From a methanogenic archaeon ISO4-H5 (GTDB lineage Archaea; Thermoplasmatota; Thermoplasmata; Methanomassiliicoccales; Methanomethylophilaceae): a DNA stretch of 64,000 nucleotides. Below are positions 17,497-25,966 of the stretch, in pieces. The notes under the pieces were generated by a model. That model was not told the DNA's origin and ran no database searches. It was given only the letters and a program-made list of their open reading frames with translations. Position numbers and translations under genes: made by a program. The DNA lies in the NCBI GenBank assembly GCA_001560915.1, contig CP014214.1:1302001-1366000 (forward strand). The letters run 5' to 3'. Numbering within the stretch: position 1 is the stretch's first letter; each line of letters begins with the position of its first letter.

Positions 17497-19293
17497 TCAT
17501 TCTGTCTTTTCGTCGTCCTTGTACTTAGGAGCTGCCGTAAGCAGTCTGGCACCACTCACCTCCCTCTTGATTCCGGATTCCCTCTCTTCGGGGTTGCTTG
17601 AGAAACCGAACGTAAGCTCGTAACAGATGGGGCACAGAGGCACATAGGTGTTGCCCACGAGCAGCATGGGCAGACTCTCCATCTCAGGCATCAGGTCCTC
17701 CTTCTCGGCCAGGTCCCTGTTCTGGTCCTTGGCGATGAAGGCGTTGTAGTCCTCCACGGTCCTCTTGCAGACGAAACAGCTCTCCTCGGACTTGCCCTGG
17801 AAGAACTGAAGAATGAACCACACGGGGATGTAGATCAGCAGGATGACGGCTCCGATGATGACGGAGAACATTCCGTTGTCGATACCTCCGTTGATACACC
17901 AGTATGCGAGACAGGGGATGAGCACGAAGAACTGGTAGCACATCAGGAAGCATGCCACGTAGAACCAGCCCTTAGGCGCCTTGTAGGGGCGCTCGATGTT
18001 CTTGAACCTGGGGTTCCTCTTGGATACCACATAGGCCATCATTCCCATTCCCAGCGCGAACGAGAATCCGAAGGACGATGCCGCCAGGATCATACCGACC
18101 GATCCGAAGTGGATGATGACGATGAACACCACTCCCATGATGGCCTGGTAGAGCATGGCAAAGATGGGCGCTCCGTTCTTGTTGGTGTAGGTGAAGACCT
18201 TGGGCATGTTGCCCTCGTGACCCATGAAGTACAGGGTCCTGGAGGATCCCAGGAACGCGGTCTGGATCAGCATGACCATTCCCGCCACCAGCAGGATCAG
18301 TGCGATGATGAGTCCGATGGAACCGAAGTCGAACTGTGCGATGGGGTACAGGGTGGATACTCCCCACTCATCGATGTCGGCCGGAGACATCATACCGTAC
18401 ACCACGAAAGGCACGATGAAGTACATGGCAAGACAGACCAGTCCCGCGGAGATCAGTGCCTTGGGAATGTCCCTTCCGGGCTCCTTGTACTCGGCACCGT
18501 AGGTCGCGGCGGACTCCCAGGCGCATGCGCACCACTGGGCGTAGGCGAACATTCCGAAGACCATCATGAAGTCGTTGACACCCCAGTCCCAGCCGGGCGG
18601 TGTTAGATTGTTCTTGATGTGGTCAAGAGAGAATGCGGAGATGCCTCCCTCTCCCGCGGTGATGCCTGTGAGAGGCACAACGATGACGACGAGAAGCGGA
18701 AGGATAGCGACCAGTGCCAGGATGAGTCCCAGCTTGGCTCCGCCGGAGAGTCCCTTGGATCCTACAAAGATAATAGCAGCGAACACCGCGAGACCGAAGC
18801 ATATCTGGAACGCCAGGGTGGCGGTGGAGCTGAGGGGGTCCATGTTGAGACCGTACTCCAGGTACTTAGTGATGTAATCGACGGAGGTACATGTGAAGAT
18901 CGGGATGACAGGCGTCCACGTGAACCAATACGACCACGCCGTGAACGCACCTATGAACTTACCTAATCCGTACCTCCCCCCGTTGGGTTTGGTGAAAACC
19001 TTCTGGGCACACCCTCCGATACCGGGAGTCTCCAGAGCCGCGGCCATCTCTCCGATGGCCAGGTTCTGGGCGAATCCCTGCAGAACGGAGACCGTCCAGA
19101 TCATGATAGAGAGACCCCATGCGGTCCCTGCGATATCATAGATACCGGGAAGGATCAGGATGGGGACACCCATCGCGATGATCATTCCCTGCTTCCAGTT
19201 GATTGATTTGACAAGACCCGAGTCGGAGTTCACAGCCCCGCCGAACGCGTGACTGTTTCCTTCGGCCAGAATCCTGACGCCATGTCTTGCCAT
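17497..19293 (-). CDS. APC-superfamily amino acid/polyamine permease with a CxxC-containing cytosolic tail
   Basis: The 598-residue membrane protein has about 12 hydrophobic helices and the APC N-terminal pattern (GMIIAMGVPILILPGIYD). The segment GAEYKEPGRDIPKA before helix 7 is typical of APC transporters. The substrate is not readable. After the last helix come about 100 residues with two CxxC pairs (CFVC and CPIC, about 50 residues apart), likely a zinc-binding cytosolic domain, which is unusual for APC proteins. A GGAGGA site precedes the ATG. TTATATAC near 19337-19344 on the minus strand fits its promoter. The 3' hairpin suggests it is transcribed alone. Confidence 0.88.
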   Translation of the reverse strand: MARHGVRILAEGNSHAFGGAVNSDSGLVKSINWKQGMIIAMGVPILILPGIYDIAGTAWGLSIMIWTVSVLQGFAQNLAIGEMAAALETPGIGGCAQKVFTKPNGGRYGLGKFIGAFTAWSYWFTWTPVIPIFTCTSVDYITKYLEYGLNMDPLSSTATLAFQICFGLAVFAAIIFVGSKGLSGGAKLGLILALVAILPLLVVIVVPLTGITAGEGGISAFSLDHIKNNLTPPGWDWGVNDFMMVFGMFAYAQWCACAWESAATYGAEYKEPGRDIPKALISAGLVCLAMYFIVPFVVYGMMSPADIDEWGVSTLYPIAQFDFGSIGLIIALILLVAGMVMLIQTAFLGSSRTLYFMGHEGNMPKVFTYTNKNGAPIFAMLYQAIMGVVFIVIIHFGSVGMILAASSFGFSFALGMGMMAYVVSKRNPRFKNIERPYKAPKGWFYVACFLMCYQFFVLIPCLAYWCINGGIDNGMFSVIIGAVILLIYIPVWFILQFFQGKSEESCFVCKRTVEDYNAFIAKDQNRDLAEKEDLMPEMESLPMLLVGNTYVPLCPICYELTFGFSSNPEERESGIKREVSGARLLTAAPKYKDDEKTE

Positions 19294-19601
19294 TAATAAT
19301 GTCCTCCATTACTTATGAAAAATTCTGATTCGTCCGTATATAAGTTTTTTTACAAATCGGCGTTTTATTGTAGTTTTCATCATTTTTGAGGACTCTGTCG
19401 CATTAAATTAGTATATAAACGTTTTCCATAAAACAGTGTAATTTAAATAAATCCTATACAAAAATGGTTTTTCATCCAATCATTTTAAATAGGATTGTAA
19501 AAAAATGCATGATTTACACACTTAAAATCCTAAATCCAGCATATTCCTGACCTGGGGAAATGTGAAAGTGATTTATCTTTCCATCAGATAACGAAGAAAA
19601 C
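19294..19601. promoter_or_regulatory. 308-nt AT-rich divergent intergenic region
   Basis: No coding frame is evident. It contains the minus-strand TATA block for the permease gene (near 19340) and AT-rich runs up to the MazG-like gene start at 19602. Several near-repeats of TTTTAAAT/ATTTAAAT occur at 19440-19500. The AT content contrasts with the GC-rich genes, as expected for archaeal promoter DNA. Confidence 0.5.
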
Positions 19602-19967
19602 ATGGAGGACGACACCCGTACCATCGCCGAGGCCAAGGAGATCGTGAGGAGATTCTGCGAGGAGCGCGACTGGGACCAGTTCCACAACCCCAAGGACCTC
19701 TCCGTGGGGATGGTCACCGAGGCGTCCGAACTATTGGAGCTCTTCCGTTTCAAGACACCCGAGGAATGTAAGGAACTCCTGTCGGATCCGAAGAAGCTCG
19801 AAGATGTGAAGGACGAACTCTCCGATGTTTTCTACTTCGTCCTGCGCTTCGCCCAGATGAACGGCATCGACCTGTTCTCTTCTTTGGAGAATAAGATAGA
19901 GAAGAACGATGCCAAGTACCCCGCCGACAAGGTAAGGGGATGCAACCGCAAGTACGACGAGTACTGA
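19602..19967 (+). CDS. MazG-like nucleotide pyrophosphohydrolase
   Basis: The 121-residue alpha-helical protein shows the MazG-type metal site: EASELLELF (ExxE-type pair), then KDELSDVFYFVLRFA (ExxD pair) about 35 residues later. Such enzymes hydrolyse NTPs or dNTPs to NMP and pyrophosphate, often as house-cleaning or dCTPase activity. Length fits the short single-domain class. It ends 43 nt before the GNAT gene, which has its own AT-rich promoter element. Confidence 0.9.
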   Translation: MEDDTRTIAEAKEIVRRFCEERDWDQFHNPKDLSVGMVTEASELLELFRFKTPEECKELLSDPKKLEDVKDELSDVFYFVLRFAQMNGIDLFSSLENKIEKNDAKYPADKVRGCNRKYDEY

Positions 19968-20010
19968 ATCAACCTATCAAATAAATAGGTAAATATGATA
20001 CGGTACGTCT

Positions 20011-20493
20011 ATGGAAGACCGTGCTGACATGCGCCTGGAATTCATCGGACCCGACAAGGCGGAGGAGATCTCGGAGATTGCCTTCCCGCTCTTCAGGGAG
20101 GTCTACAGCAACGTTCCGCCGGATGTGGTGGAAGGGTTCCTGCAGGAGACCCAGACGCCGGAAGCGATACGCAGGCACATGGAGACGGGGCTAGAATACG
20201 CTTATATTGTCTCAGGCGGGGAGAAGGCCGGGTATGTGGCATTCGGAATCGATGACGCGGGAATGTACCTCTCCAAGTTCTATTTCTTCAAAGAGTACCG
20301 CAGGATGGGACTCGGATCCGAGGTGCTGGCATATGTGGAATCCAGAGCGAGGGAAGCAGGGGTAAAAACGATACACCTCGACGTGAACAGGGACAACACC
20401 CCCGCGATATCGTTCTATCGGAAGCACGGCTTCGTGAAGGGGGAGGACATCACCTTCAGACGCGTCGTGATGAGGAAGACCCTATCGGACTGA
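20011..20493 (+). CDS. GNAT-family N-acetyltransferase
   Basis: The 160-residue protein fits the GNAT fold. The acetyl-CoA loop is KEYRRMGLGSEVL (Q/RxxGxG/A motif), and the C-terminal LDVNRDNTPAISFYRKHGFVKG matches the beta6/beta7 motif of RimI-like enzymes. It should transfer acetyl groups to an amine; the substrate is unknown. AATAAATAG lies about 30 nt upstream. An ATG at 20029 is an alternative start. Confidence 0.92.
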   Translation: MEDRADMRLEFIGPDKAEEISEIAFPLFREVYSNVPPDVVEGFLQETQTPEAIRRHMETGLEYAYIVSGGEKAGYVAFGIDDAGMYLSKFYFFKEYRRMGLGSEVLAYVESRAREAGVKTIHLDVNRDNTPAISFYRKHGFVKGEDITFRRVVMRKTLSD

Positions 20494-20524
20494 CTTTACA
20501 TACCCGTTTTGCTATGCGTCAGGC

Positions 20525-21097
20525 ATGTCACACGGAGAAGCCGTACCGGCGGCCGAAGCCTTCCGCAGACTTACGGAAGGGAATGCCAGATTCCTGAAGG
20601 GAGATTATCACGGGGATGCCTCCGCATCCCGCAGGAAGGATACGGCGGAGAACGGTCAGCACCCCTATGCGGTAATCGTCACCTGCGCCGATTCGAGGGT
20701 GGTCCCGGAGTTCATCTTCTCGGCCGGGATCGGGGAACTGTTTGTGATAAGGACCGCCGGCAACACCGTGAGCGACTGCTCCCTGGGGAGCATCGAGTAC
20801 GCTATAGCGCATTTGGGTGTAAGGCTGGTCGTGGTTATGGGGCATTCCTGCTGCGGCGCGGTCACGGCTGCTGTGGAGGGAAACAGGGAGAGGCACATCT
20901 CGAACATCACCGACGCCATCCAGGAGGCGGTGAAGGGGGAGACCGACATCTGCGAGGCATGCATGCTCAACATCCACCATTCCCTGAAGAGGATAGAAGA
21001 CGACCTCCCTGACAGGCACGACGTGAGGTATGTCGGAGCTGTGTACGATATCGAATCGGGAGAGGTGGAGTTCTTCGACGATTTGATGGAAGAGTGA
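20525..21097 (+). CDS. Beta-class carbonic anhydrase
   Basis: The 190-residue enzyme should interconvert CO2 and bicarbonate. Zinc ligands are Cys54 (in TCADSR, with the Asp56-Arg58 dyad), His107 and Cys110 (in MGHSCCGAV). Length and motif spacing match beta carbonic anhydrases of the plant/bacterial type. It stands apart from the GNAT gene by 31 nt, in the same direction, and converges on the MATE gene. In a methanogen it may supply bicarbonate for biosynthesis. Confidence 0.95.
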   Translation: MSHGEAVPAAEAFRRLTEGNARFLKGDYHGDASASRRKDTAENGQHPYAVIVTCADSRVVPEFIFSAGIGELFVIRTAGNTVSDCSLGSIEYAIAHLGVRLVVVMGHSCCGAVTAAVEGNRERHISNITDAIQEAVKGETDICEACMLNIHHSLKRIEDDLPDRHDVRYVGAVYDIESGEVEFFDDLMEE

Positions 21098-21152
21098 ACA
21101 GGAATCGGAAAAACCCGGGATCGGAATCCCGGTAAGAGATTTCGTTCGTAGT

Positions 21153-22466
21153 TCATTCCACTGAGTCATTTGTTTTGGGCAGGAAACGCTTGGAGTACAG
21201 ATAGAACCCGACGTCCAGGAACAGGCTCACGACCATCCCGAACCCGAACAGCAGAATCACGAAGTCCATGGTGGCCTCGAAGAATCCCGCCAGGAACAGC
21301 CCGTACAGTATCCCGTAGTAGACGATGTTCACGACGGCCGCTTCCGCGAGAATAAGCTCCGTCCTCCCCACGGCGGTCATGACCCCCTGGAAGACTACGC
21401 ACAGGGCGTATGCGACGTAGAACGGCACCAGCTTGTACAGGATGCGGAGGATCATGTCCGCATCCTCGGCGCCGATCACGTCCCTGAACATGACCCCCCA
21501 CAGAGGGATCGAGACCAACCACACCAGGAGCACCAGACCCGTAAGTGCCAGATAGTTCCAGATGCGGTTGTATCCGTTGTAGTATTCCCTCTTCACCATC
21601 TCCCCGATTGCGTACATGGGCACGAGCAGCCATCCCCAGATGAAGTTGTTCGCCAACCAATAATTACCAACCTGAGAGACGTCGTTGATCATCTTCATCA
21701 CAATCATCACGTAGATGAGGTTGGCCAGGAACACCTGCCCGCCGGAGAACAGTCCGGTGCGGGCCCAGTCGTACATGATGTCCTTCCTGAACCCGCTCCA
21801 TCTCCTGACGAGTCCCTCCCTGTACAGGAGCAGGACCGACACTACGGATATTATTGCGTTCACGCCGATGTTGGTCAGTGCGATGCCTGTAGCGCCGTTC
21901 CCCGGGATCAGTGCCAGATTGCCGATGCTGAGCATGGCGACCTTCGCAATAAGGAGCATCACGATGTAGTCGTACCTCCCGCGGACGACGAACACCACAT
22001 ACATGTAGGAACTCACGAAGCCGATGATGAAACCGACGGTCTCAAGCCTCAGGTAGGATGTGCTCTCGGCGGGGGCGCTCATATATGCCGTGAGGGAGCT
22101 GGCGTAGACGTAGATAGCCAGCGATACAATCAGATACGATACGAACCCCAGGACGAAGGTCTGGTTTATCCTCGTGCCGAGCTCGTCCCGGTCGTTCCGC
22201 GCCTTGTTGAAGACGAAGTACATGGGGACGGTAAGGAAGGCCAGCAGGGTCTCGTTGAACAGGTCGAACCATTCGATCTGCCCGGCGATGTTCAGGACGT
22301 CGGATCCGAGCCCTGACACCAGGCGGTCCACGATGAGCTGGTTGATGCTCGGTACGAAGTTGTAGACCGTCAGGGCCAGGAGGAGAAGTATCTCCGCCCT
22401 GGCGAGACGGTTGTCTCTGAGCTGTTTCTTGATGCCTACCGCCGATGGTAAGTGTATCCCTTCCAT
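21153..22466 (-). CDS. MATE-family multidrug/flippase-type transporter
   Basis: The 437-residue protein has about 12 hydrophobic helices in two similar halves and resembles MATE exporters, which extrude cationic compounds with Na+ or H+ exchange. The start at 22466 is chosen because a GAGGTGA site lies five bases upstream; upstream in-frame codons extend into another small gene. It lies directly after the 48-aa ORF and the radical SAM gene in the same direction, so it could be the last gene of that long operon. No substrate can be inferred. Confidence 0.82.
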   Translation of the reverse strand: MEGIHLPSAVGIKKQLRDNRLARAEILLLLALTVYNFVPSINQLIVDRLVSGLGSDVLNIAGQIEWFDLFNETLLAFLTVPMYFVFNKARNDRDELGTRINQTFVLGFVSYLIVSLAIYVYASSLTAYMSAPAESTSYLRLETVGFIIGFVSSYMYVVFVVRGRYDYIVMLLIAKVAMLSIGNLALIPGNGATGIALTNIGVNAIISVVSVLLLYREGLVRRWSGFRKDIMYDWARTGLFSGGQVFLANLIYVMIVMKMINDVSQVGNYWLANNFIWGWLLVPMYAIGEMVKREYYNGYNRIWNYLALTGLVLLVWLVSIPLWGVMFRDVIGAEDADMILRILYKLVPFYVAYALCVVFQGVMTAVGRTELILAEAAVVNIVYYGILYGLFLAGFFEATMDFVILLFGFGMVVSLFLDVGFYLYSKRFLPKTNDSVE

Positions 22467-22471
22467 CTCTG

Positions 22472-22618
22472 TCACCTCGCGATGTGCTCCCTGAGGTTCT
22501 GCAGGTCCTCCTCGGTGTAATGACCTACACTTGGTATCACTGGCCTCTTCCCATAATTCCTGGGAACACAATAGGCCGCGAATTCAATAGGAACTCCCGG
22601 AGGAAACGACTGTCTCAC
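22472..22618 (-). CDS. 48-residue ORF between the radical SAM and MATE genes
   Basis: A GTG-initiated frame of 48 residues starts inside the last codons of the radical SAM gene (35-nt overlap) and ends with TGA five bases before the MATE ATG, overlapping its ribosome site. The product has a YCVPRNYG segment and a helical end (YTEEDLQNLREHIAR) that looks like real protein, unlike the same DNA in the MATE frame. It has no recognisable domain. The tight overlap on both sides suggests coupled translation, but no strong ribosome site precedes the GTG. Confidence 0.45.
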   Translation of the reverse strand: MRQSFPPGVPIEFAAYCVPRNYGKRPVIPSVGHYTEEDLQNLREHIAR

Positions 22619-23141
22619 CGTCTAAATCGATTTCAACAAAATCAGGACGAAGCTCAGTGAACCAATCATCGTCCGCATAACGGTTCGTGATGTTGATTAT
22701 CCTCTGATTGTTAGATCCCACCAGATTCCTGACAGTATCCCTGTTATCGATCTCGAATCTTCCATCGATGACTGTGTCAAGATGCCTGGTAAGGCTTTCG
22801 TCCAGTTCGGAGAAGAGCCGCCCTGTGAACATTATAACACCAAGACCCAGACTCTGCAATCCCTCTGCCAAAGCAGGGATCGAGGCCTGAAGAGTGGGCT
22901 CCCCGCCGATGAGGGTCACACCCTCGATGCCGTTCTCCTCTTTCGCGACTGACGCTATACGCAGAATCTCCGAGAGGCGGACGAGATGCCTGGGCTCAAG
23001 GGGCTGCAGTTCGGGATTGCAGCACCCTTTGCAGTTGAAATCGCATCCCTGGAACCATATCGCCATGCGTCTCCCGGGGCCCAAGGCCTCGGTGCGTGTC
23101 TTCACCGAGGCCACGTTGAAGAGGGGATCAGTCGTCGACAT
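22584..23141 (-). CDS. NrdG-like radical SAM activating protein
   Basis: The 185-residue protein has the cluster motif CDFNCKGC (Cys33, Cys37, Cys40) and the GGEPTLQ SAM-binding segment near 79-85. It is short and has the QGC...GC...NPE pattern of activases such as NrdG, which make glycyl radicals on partner enzymes. No glycyl-radical enzyme is in the window. It overlaps the end of the AAA+ gene by 14 nt, so it belongs to that operon. Being inside a helicase/HEPN/AAA+ operon makes a role other than ribonucleotide reductase activation likely. It is not viperin; that is at 42376-43206. Confidence 0.82.
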   Translation of the reverse strand: MSTTDPLFNVASVKTRTEALGPGRRMAIWFQGCDFNCKGCCNPELQPLEPRHLVRLSEILRIASVAKEENGIEGVTLIGGEPTLQASIPALAEGLQSLGLGVIMFTGRLFSELDESLTRHLDTVIDGRFEIDNRDTVRNLVGSNNQRIINITNRYADDDWFTELRPDFVEIDLDGETVVSSGSSY

Positions 23142-24945
23142 CGAACTCGAGCTTTCCTTCGTTCACATGGGCATAGACGGTGCATCCCCTGAATCTTGAG
23201 AGGTCCTCGTAGTTGGTGAACAGGTACAGTGCCAGATCGGTCAGGAGGCGGGAATTCAAAGCGTTCAGGACATCCCTTCCGCCTTTGGCTATGTCAGCAC
23301 CTTCCAGGATGTACTCATAGAAAGTCTGCTCATTGCGGATCTTGAGGGTGATGCCGTACTTCTCCTCCACGGCCTTCTGCACAGGCCTGAGCTTGGACTT
23401 CAGGATGTTCGTGGCGAAGGATGGATCGTCGATGAAGTTGAACGGGATGATGTTCTCGTATCCGATCCTTCCAAGGATCTCGGGCCTCTTCAGCTCGTTG
23501 TCGAAATAGTCCTTCACGATTCTGACGAACTCGGATGCCACGTGCTCCCTGTCGCCGTTGTTGACCACATCGGCTGCGCCGAGATTGGATGTGAAGATGA
23601 TGATGGTATCGGAGAAGTACGTGGTCACGCCGCGGTTGTCGGTCAGCCTTCCGTCCTCCAGGATCTGCAGGAAGATGTCCAGGATGCGGGGGTTGGGCTT
23701 GGCGGCCTTCTCGATCTCGTCGAACAGCACCACGCTGAACGGCTTCTCCCTGATGGCATTGGTAAGCTGACCGCCCTCCTCGAATCCCACGTATCCCGGA
23801 GGAGCACCGATGAGCTTCTGGTCGCTGTTCTGCTGGGAGTACTCGCTCATGTCGAACCTGATGCAGGCGTTCTCGTCACCGAACAGGAATGATGCGATGG
23901 CCTTGGATAGTTCGGTCTTTCCCACTCCGGTAGGTCCGACGAAGAAAAAGACCCCTTTGGGCATGGATCTTGACGAGGTCTTGTGGATGCCGGTGATCCC
24001 CATGAAAGCCTTCACGATGGTCTCATAGACATGGTCGATGGCCTGGTCCTGGCCGATTACCTTCTCCTTCAGCTCCTTCTTCATCCTGCGTACCTTGTCG
24101 GGGCTGAGCTTCTCCCAGGGATTGTCCTTCTCGCCGTACTTGAACAGGGCGAACAGCTTCTCGAAGGTTATCCTCTCCTTCTGCTGGCGGGACATGTTGG
24201 CCATCTGGATGATCTCGCGCCCCGTGAAATCGTTCAGCATATCCACGTAATCCTCGAACTTGGGGCTGTCTATGATGTCGTCCACGTCCTTGAGGAAGAA
24301 TCCGGGGGAGACCTTCCTCAGTATATCTCTCCTCTCCTCCATGTCCGGTTTGGTGATGGTCACGGTGTTGACCTCGGGGTTCCCCGAATACAGGGACAGG
24401 GGGAGCATTGAAGCCTTGGTCGAGATAAGGATTATTGCGCTTCCTCTCTCGTCACTGCGGTATCTGGGGAGGCTCTCCTTGAGGGTCTTTCCGAGCATGG
24501 TCAGCTGTTCGCGGTCCTGGGGATCCAGCTGCCCGTCCTTGTTGAAGAGGTACTCGGACCAATCGAGGATGAATGCTGTGTTGTCATTCTTCTCAGATAG
24601 GGTGCGGTGGATGACGGCCAGCATCTGACCGGGCTCGCGGGCCTGCCCGATGACAACAGTATCCGGGATCTCCACGTCACCCAGATCATAACTGTCGCCC
24701 TCCTCTGGCACATCCTTCTTGTCGGTCAGTTTCAGAGTACGGGTGTCCCCCTGGATACCTGAAATACGGTCCCAGGTGACGATGTTAGTGTACCCTATCT
24801 CCTCCAGGCACTGGCGGAGGCAATCCTTCAGCCCCAGCAGTTTCTTATCGACCAGATAGACATCGGAGACGTTGCCTTCGACGATGAGGCATTTCTTGAT
24901 CCCTGCCTCGCGCTTTATCCTGTTCAATGCGTTGATTATTGCCAA
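23128..24945 (-). CDS. ClpB-like AAA+ ATPase with a degenerate first ATPase domain
   Basis: The 605-residue protein has a first module (about 1-270) that looks like an AAA domain without a usable Walker A, then a complete HslU/Clp-type domain. This second domain has GPTGVGKT (about 337-344), pore loop GAPPGYVG, Walker B VVLFDEIEK (about 405), sensor 1 IIIFTSNLG and sensor 2 GGRDVLN. It lacks the Clp N domain and ClpB middle domain, so it is not a housekeeping disaggregase. It begins one base after the coiled-coil gene's stop. It likely remodels or unfolds a partner in this operon. Confidence 0.88.
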   Translation of the reverse strand: MAIINALNRIKREAGIKKCLIVEGNVSDVYLVDKKLLGLKDCLRQCLEEIGYTNIVTWDRISGIQGDTRTLKLTDKKDVPEEGDSYDLGDVEIPDTVVIGQAREPGQMLAVIHRTLSEKNDNTAFILDWSEYLFNKDGQLDPQDREQLTMLGKTLKESLPRYRSDERGSAIILISTKASMLPLSLYSGNPEVNTVTITKPDMEERRDILRKVSPGFFLKDVDDIIDSPKFEDYVDMLNDFTGREIIQMANMSRQQKERITFEKLFALFKYGEKDNPWEKLSPDKVRRMKKELKEKVIGQDQAIDHVYETIVKAFMGITGIHKTSSRSMPKGVFFFVGPTGVGKTELSKAIASFLFGDENACIRFDMSEYSQQNSDQKLIGAPPGYVGFEEGGQLTNAIREKPFSVVLFDEIEKAAKPNPRILDIFLQILEDGRLTDNRGVTTYFSDTIIIFTSNLGAADVVNNGDREHVASEFVRIVKDYFDNELKRPEILGRIGYENIIPFNFIDDPSFATNILKSKLRPVQKAVEEKYGITLKIRNEQTFYEYILEGADIAKGGRDVLNALNSRLLTDLALYLFTNYEDLSRFRGCTVYAHVNEGKLEFDVDD

Positions 24946-24946
24946 A

Positions 24947-25966
24947 TCAGTGACCTCCCTGTGTCCTCATTTCCTGATGATGCTTGTTCTGGAGACGGTC
25001 CGGGTTCTCCCAGAGGGTCTTCCTTGCTGTTAGTTTGATTCCGTAGACCTCCTCCAGGTCTCTTTCGAGCGGGGAGATGTCCTTCTCGCAGGCCTTTCCC
25101 TCATAACCTTGGAAATGGTACACGAACTTACCGTCAAGATCGATGCGGAACTCCGCCACCTGCCCAGCGGGTTTCCTTGCGGTTATCTTCACGGTATCTC
25201 CTTCTTCATTCTTCAAATGGCGTATGTCCGACCTCTCCACGATGAAGCCCCTGGCGGTGATGCTCTTGACGATGGCCTGTACGGCGGATCTCCTCAGTCT
25301 CTCGTCGAGAATCTCCGAGGTAGCACGGTCCTTCAGCTCCAGGGGACTTACGGCCTTGCCGTCGCCCATCGCATCGCGGATGACCTCGGGAGAGATTTTC
25401 TCCGATTTCATCTCGGATTCGATGGATGAGACCGTATCTTTGATGAGTTTGCGCCTGACCTTCTTGGAGGGGTCGATAATGGACTCGGCCAGCTCTTTCA
25501 GCTCTTCGTTGGACAGAGCGTCGTGCGCCTTGTTCCTCGATATTAGCTCCACCACACTGCGCAGCTGGGGGTCCCCAATGCTGGAGAGATATTCTTCGAA
25601 CCCTTCGCGGAGACCGCGTTCCGACATCTTTGCATCGAATGCGGCTCTGACTGCCGAGTTAAGGGCTTCGGATTGCAGGACGACCCTGTTGACCTGCGTG
25701 AGGAACTGGCGTGTCCTGTCAATCTCCTCCCGGTAGGCGGTTGTTCCGATGCTGCCGCGACGTTCCGCAATGGATGCGGATGTGGAGGCACAGCTTTTCA
25801 TGAGGTCGGATATCCTCTCGCGAAGAGCTGCATCGAGGATGCGGGAGGAGTTCCTCTGGACTGCCTCGGTGTCAGCGATGATGTCCGCCAGACGCCTGTC
25901 GGCCTCGTCAAGCATCTGGTTGCACGCCTGGGCATACTCCAGCGTGGCCTGTTCCATATGGCTCAT
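24947..25966 (-). CDS. Coiled-coil protein of unknown function in the helicase/AAA+ operon
   Basis: The 339-residue protein is mostly helical with heptad-like charged stretches (about 1-230). A small alpha/beta C-terminal region (about 235-330; ITARGFIVERSDIRH, FRIDLDGKFVYHFQGYEG) follows. No known motif or membrane segment is visible. The ATG overlaps the stop of the HEPN gene (ATGA) and has GGAGG seven bases upstream. It lies between the HEPN protein and the AAA+ ATPase, so it may connect the two; this is inference. Confidence 0.75.
   Translation of the reverse strand: MSHMEQATLEYAQACNQMLDEADRRLADIIADTEAVQRNSSRILDAALRERISDLMKSCASTSASIAERRGSIGTTAYREEIDRTRQFLTQVNRVVLQSEALNSAVRAAFDAKMSERGLREGFEEYLSSIGDPQLRSVVELISRNKAHDALSNEELKELAESIIDPSKKVRRKLIKDTVSSIESEMKSEKISPEVIRDAMGDGKAVSPLELKDRATSEILDERLRRSAVQAIVKSITARGFIVERSDIRHLKNEEGDTVKITARKPAGQVAEFRIDLDGKFVYHFQGYEGKACEKDISPLERDLEEVYGIKLTARKTLWENPDRLQNKHHQEMRTQGGH

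Noticed and set aside
22584-23141. Radical SAM gene in the helicase operon as a second viperin
   Set aside because: It is too short (185 residues), lacks the viperin C-terminal motifs, and fits NrdG-type activases better.
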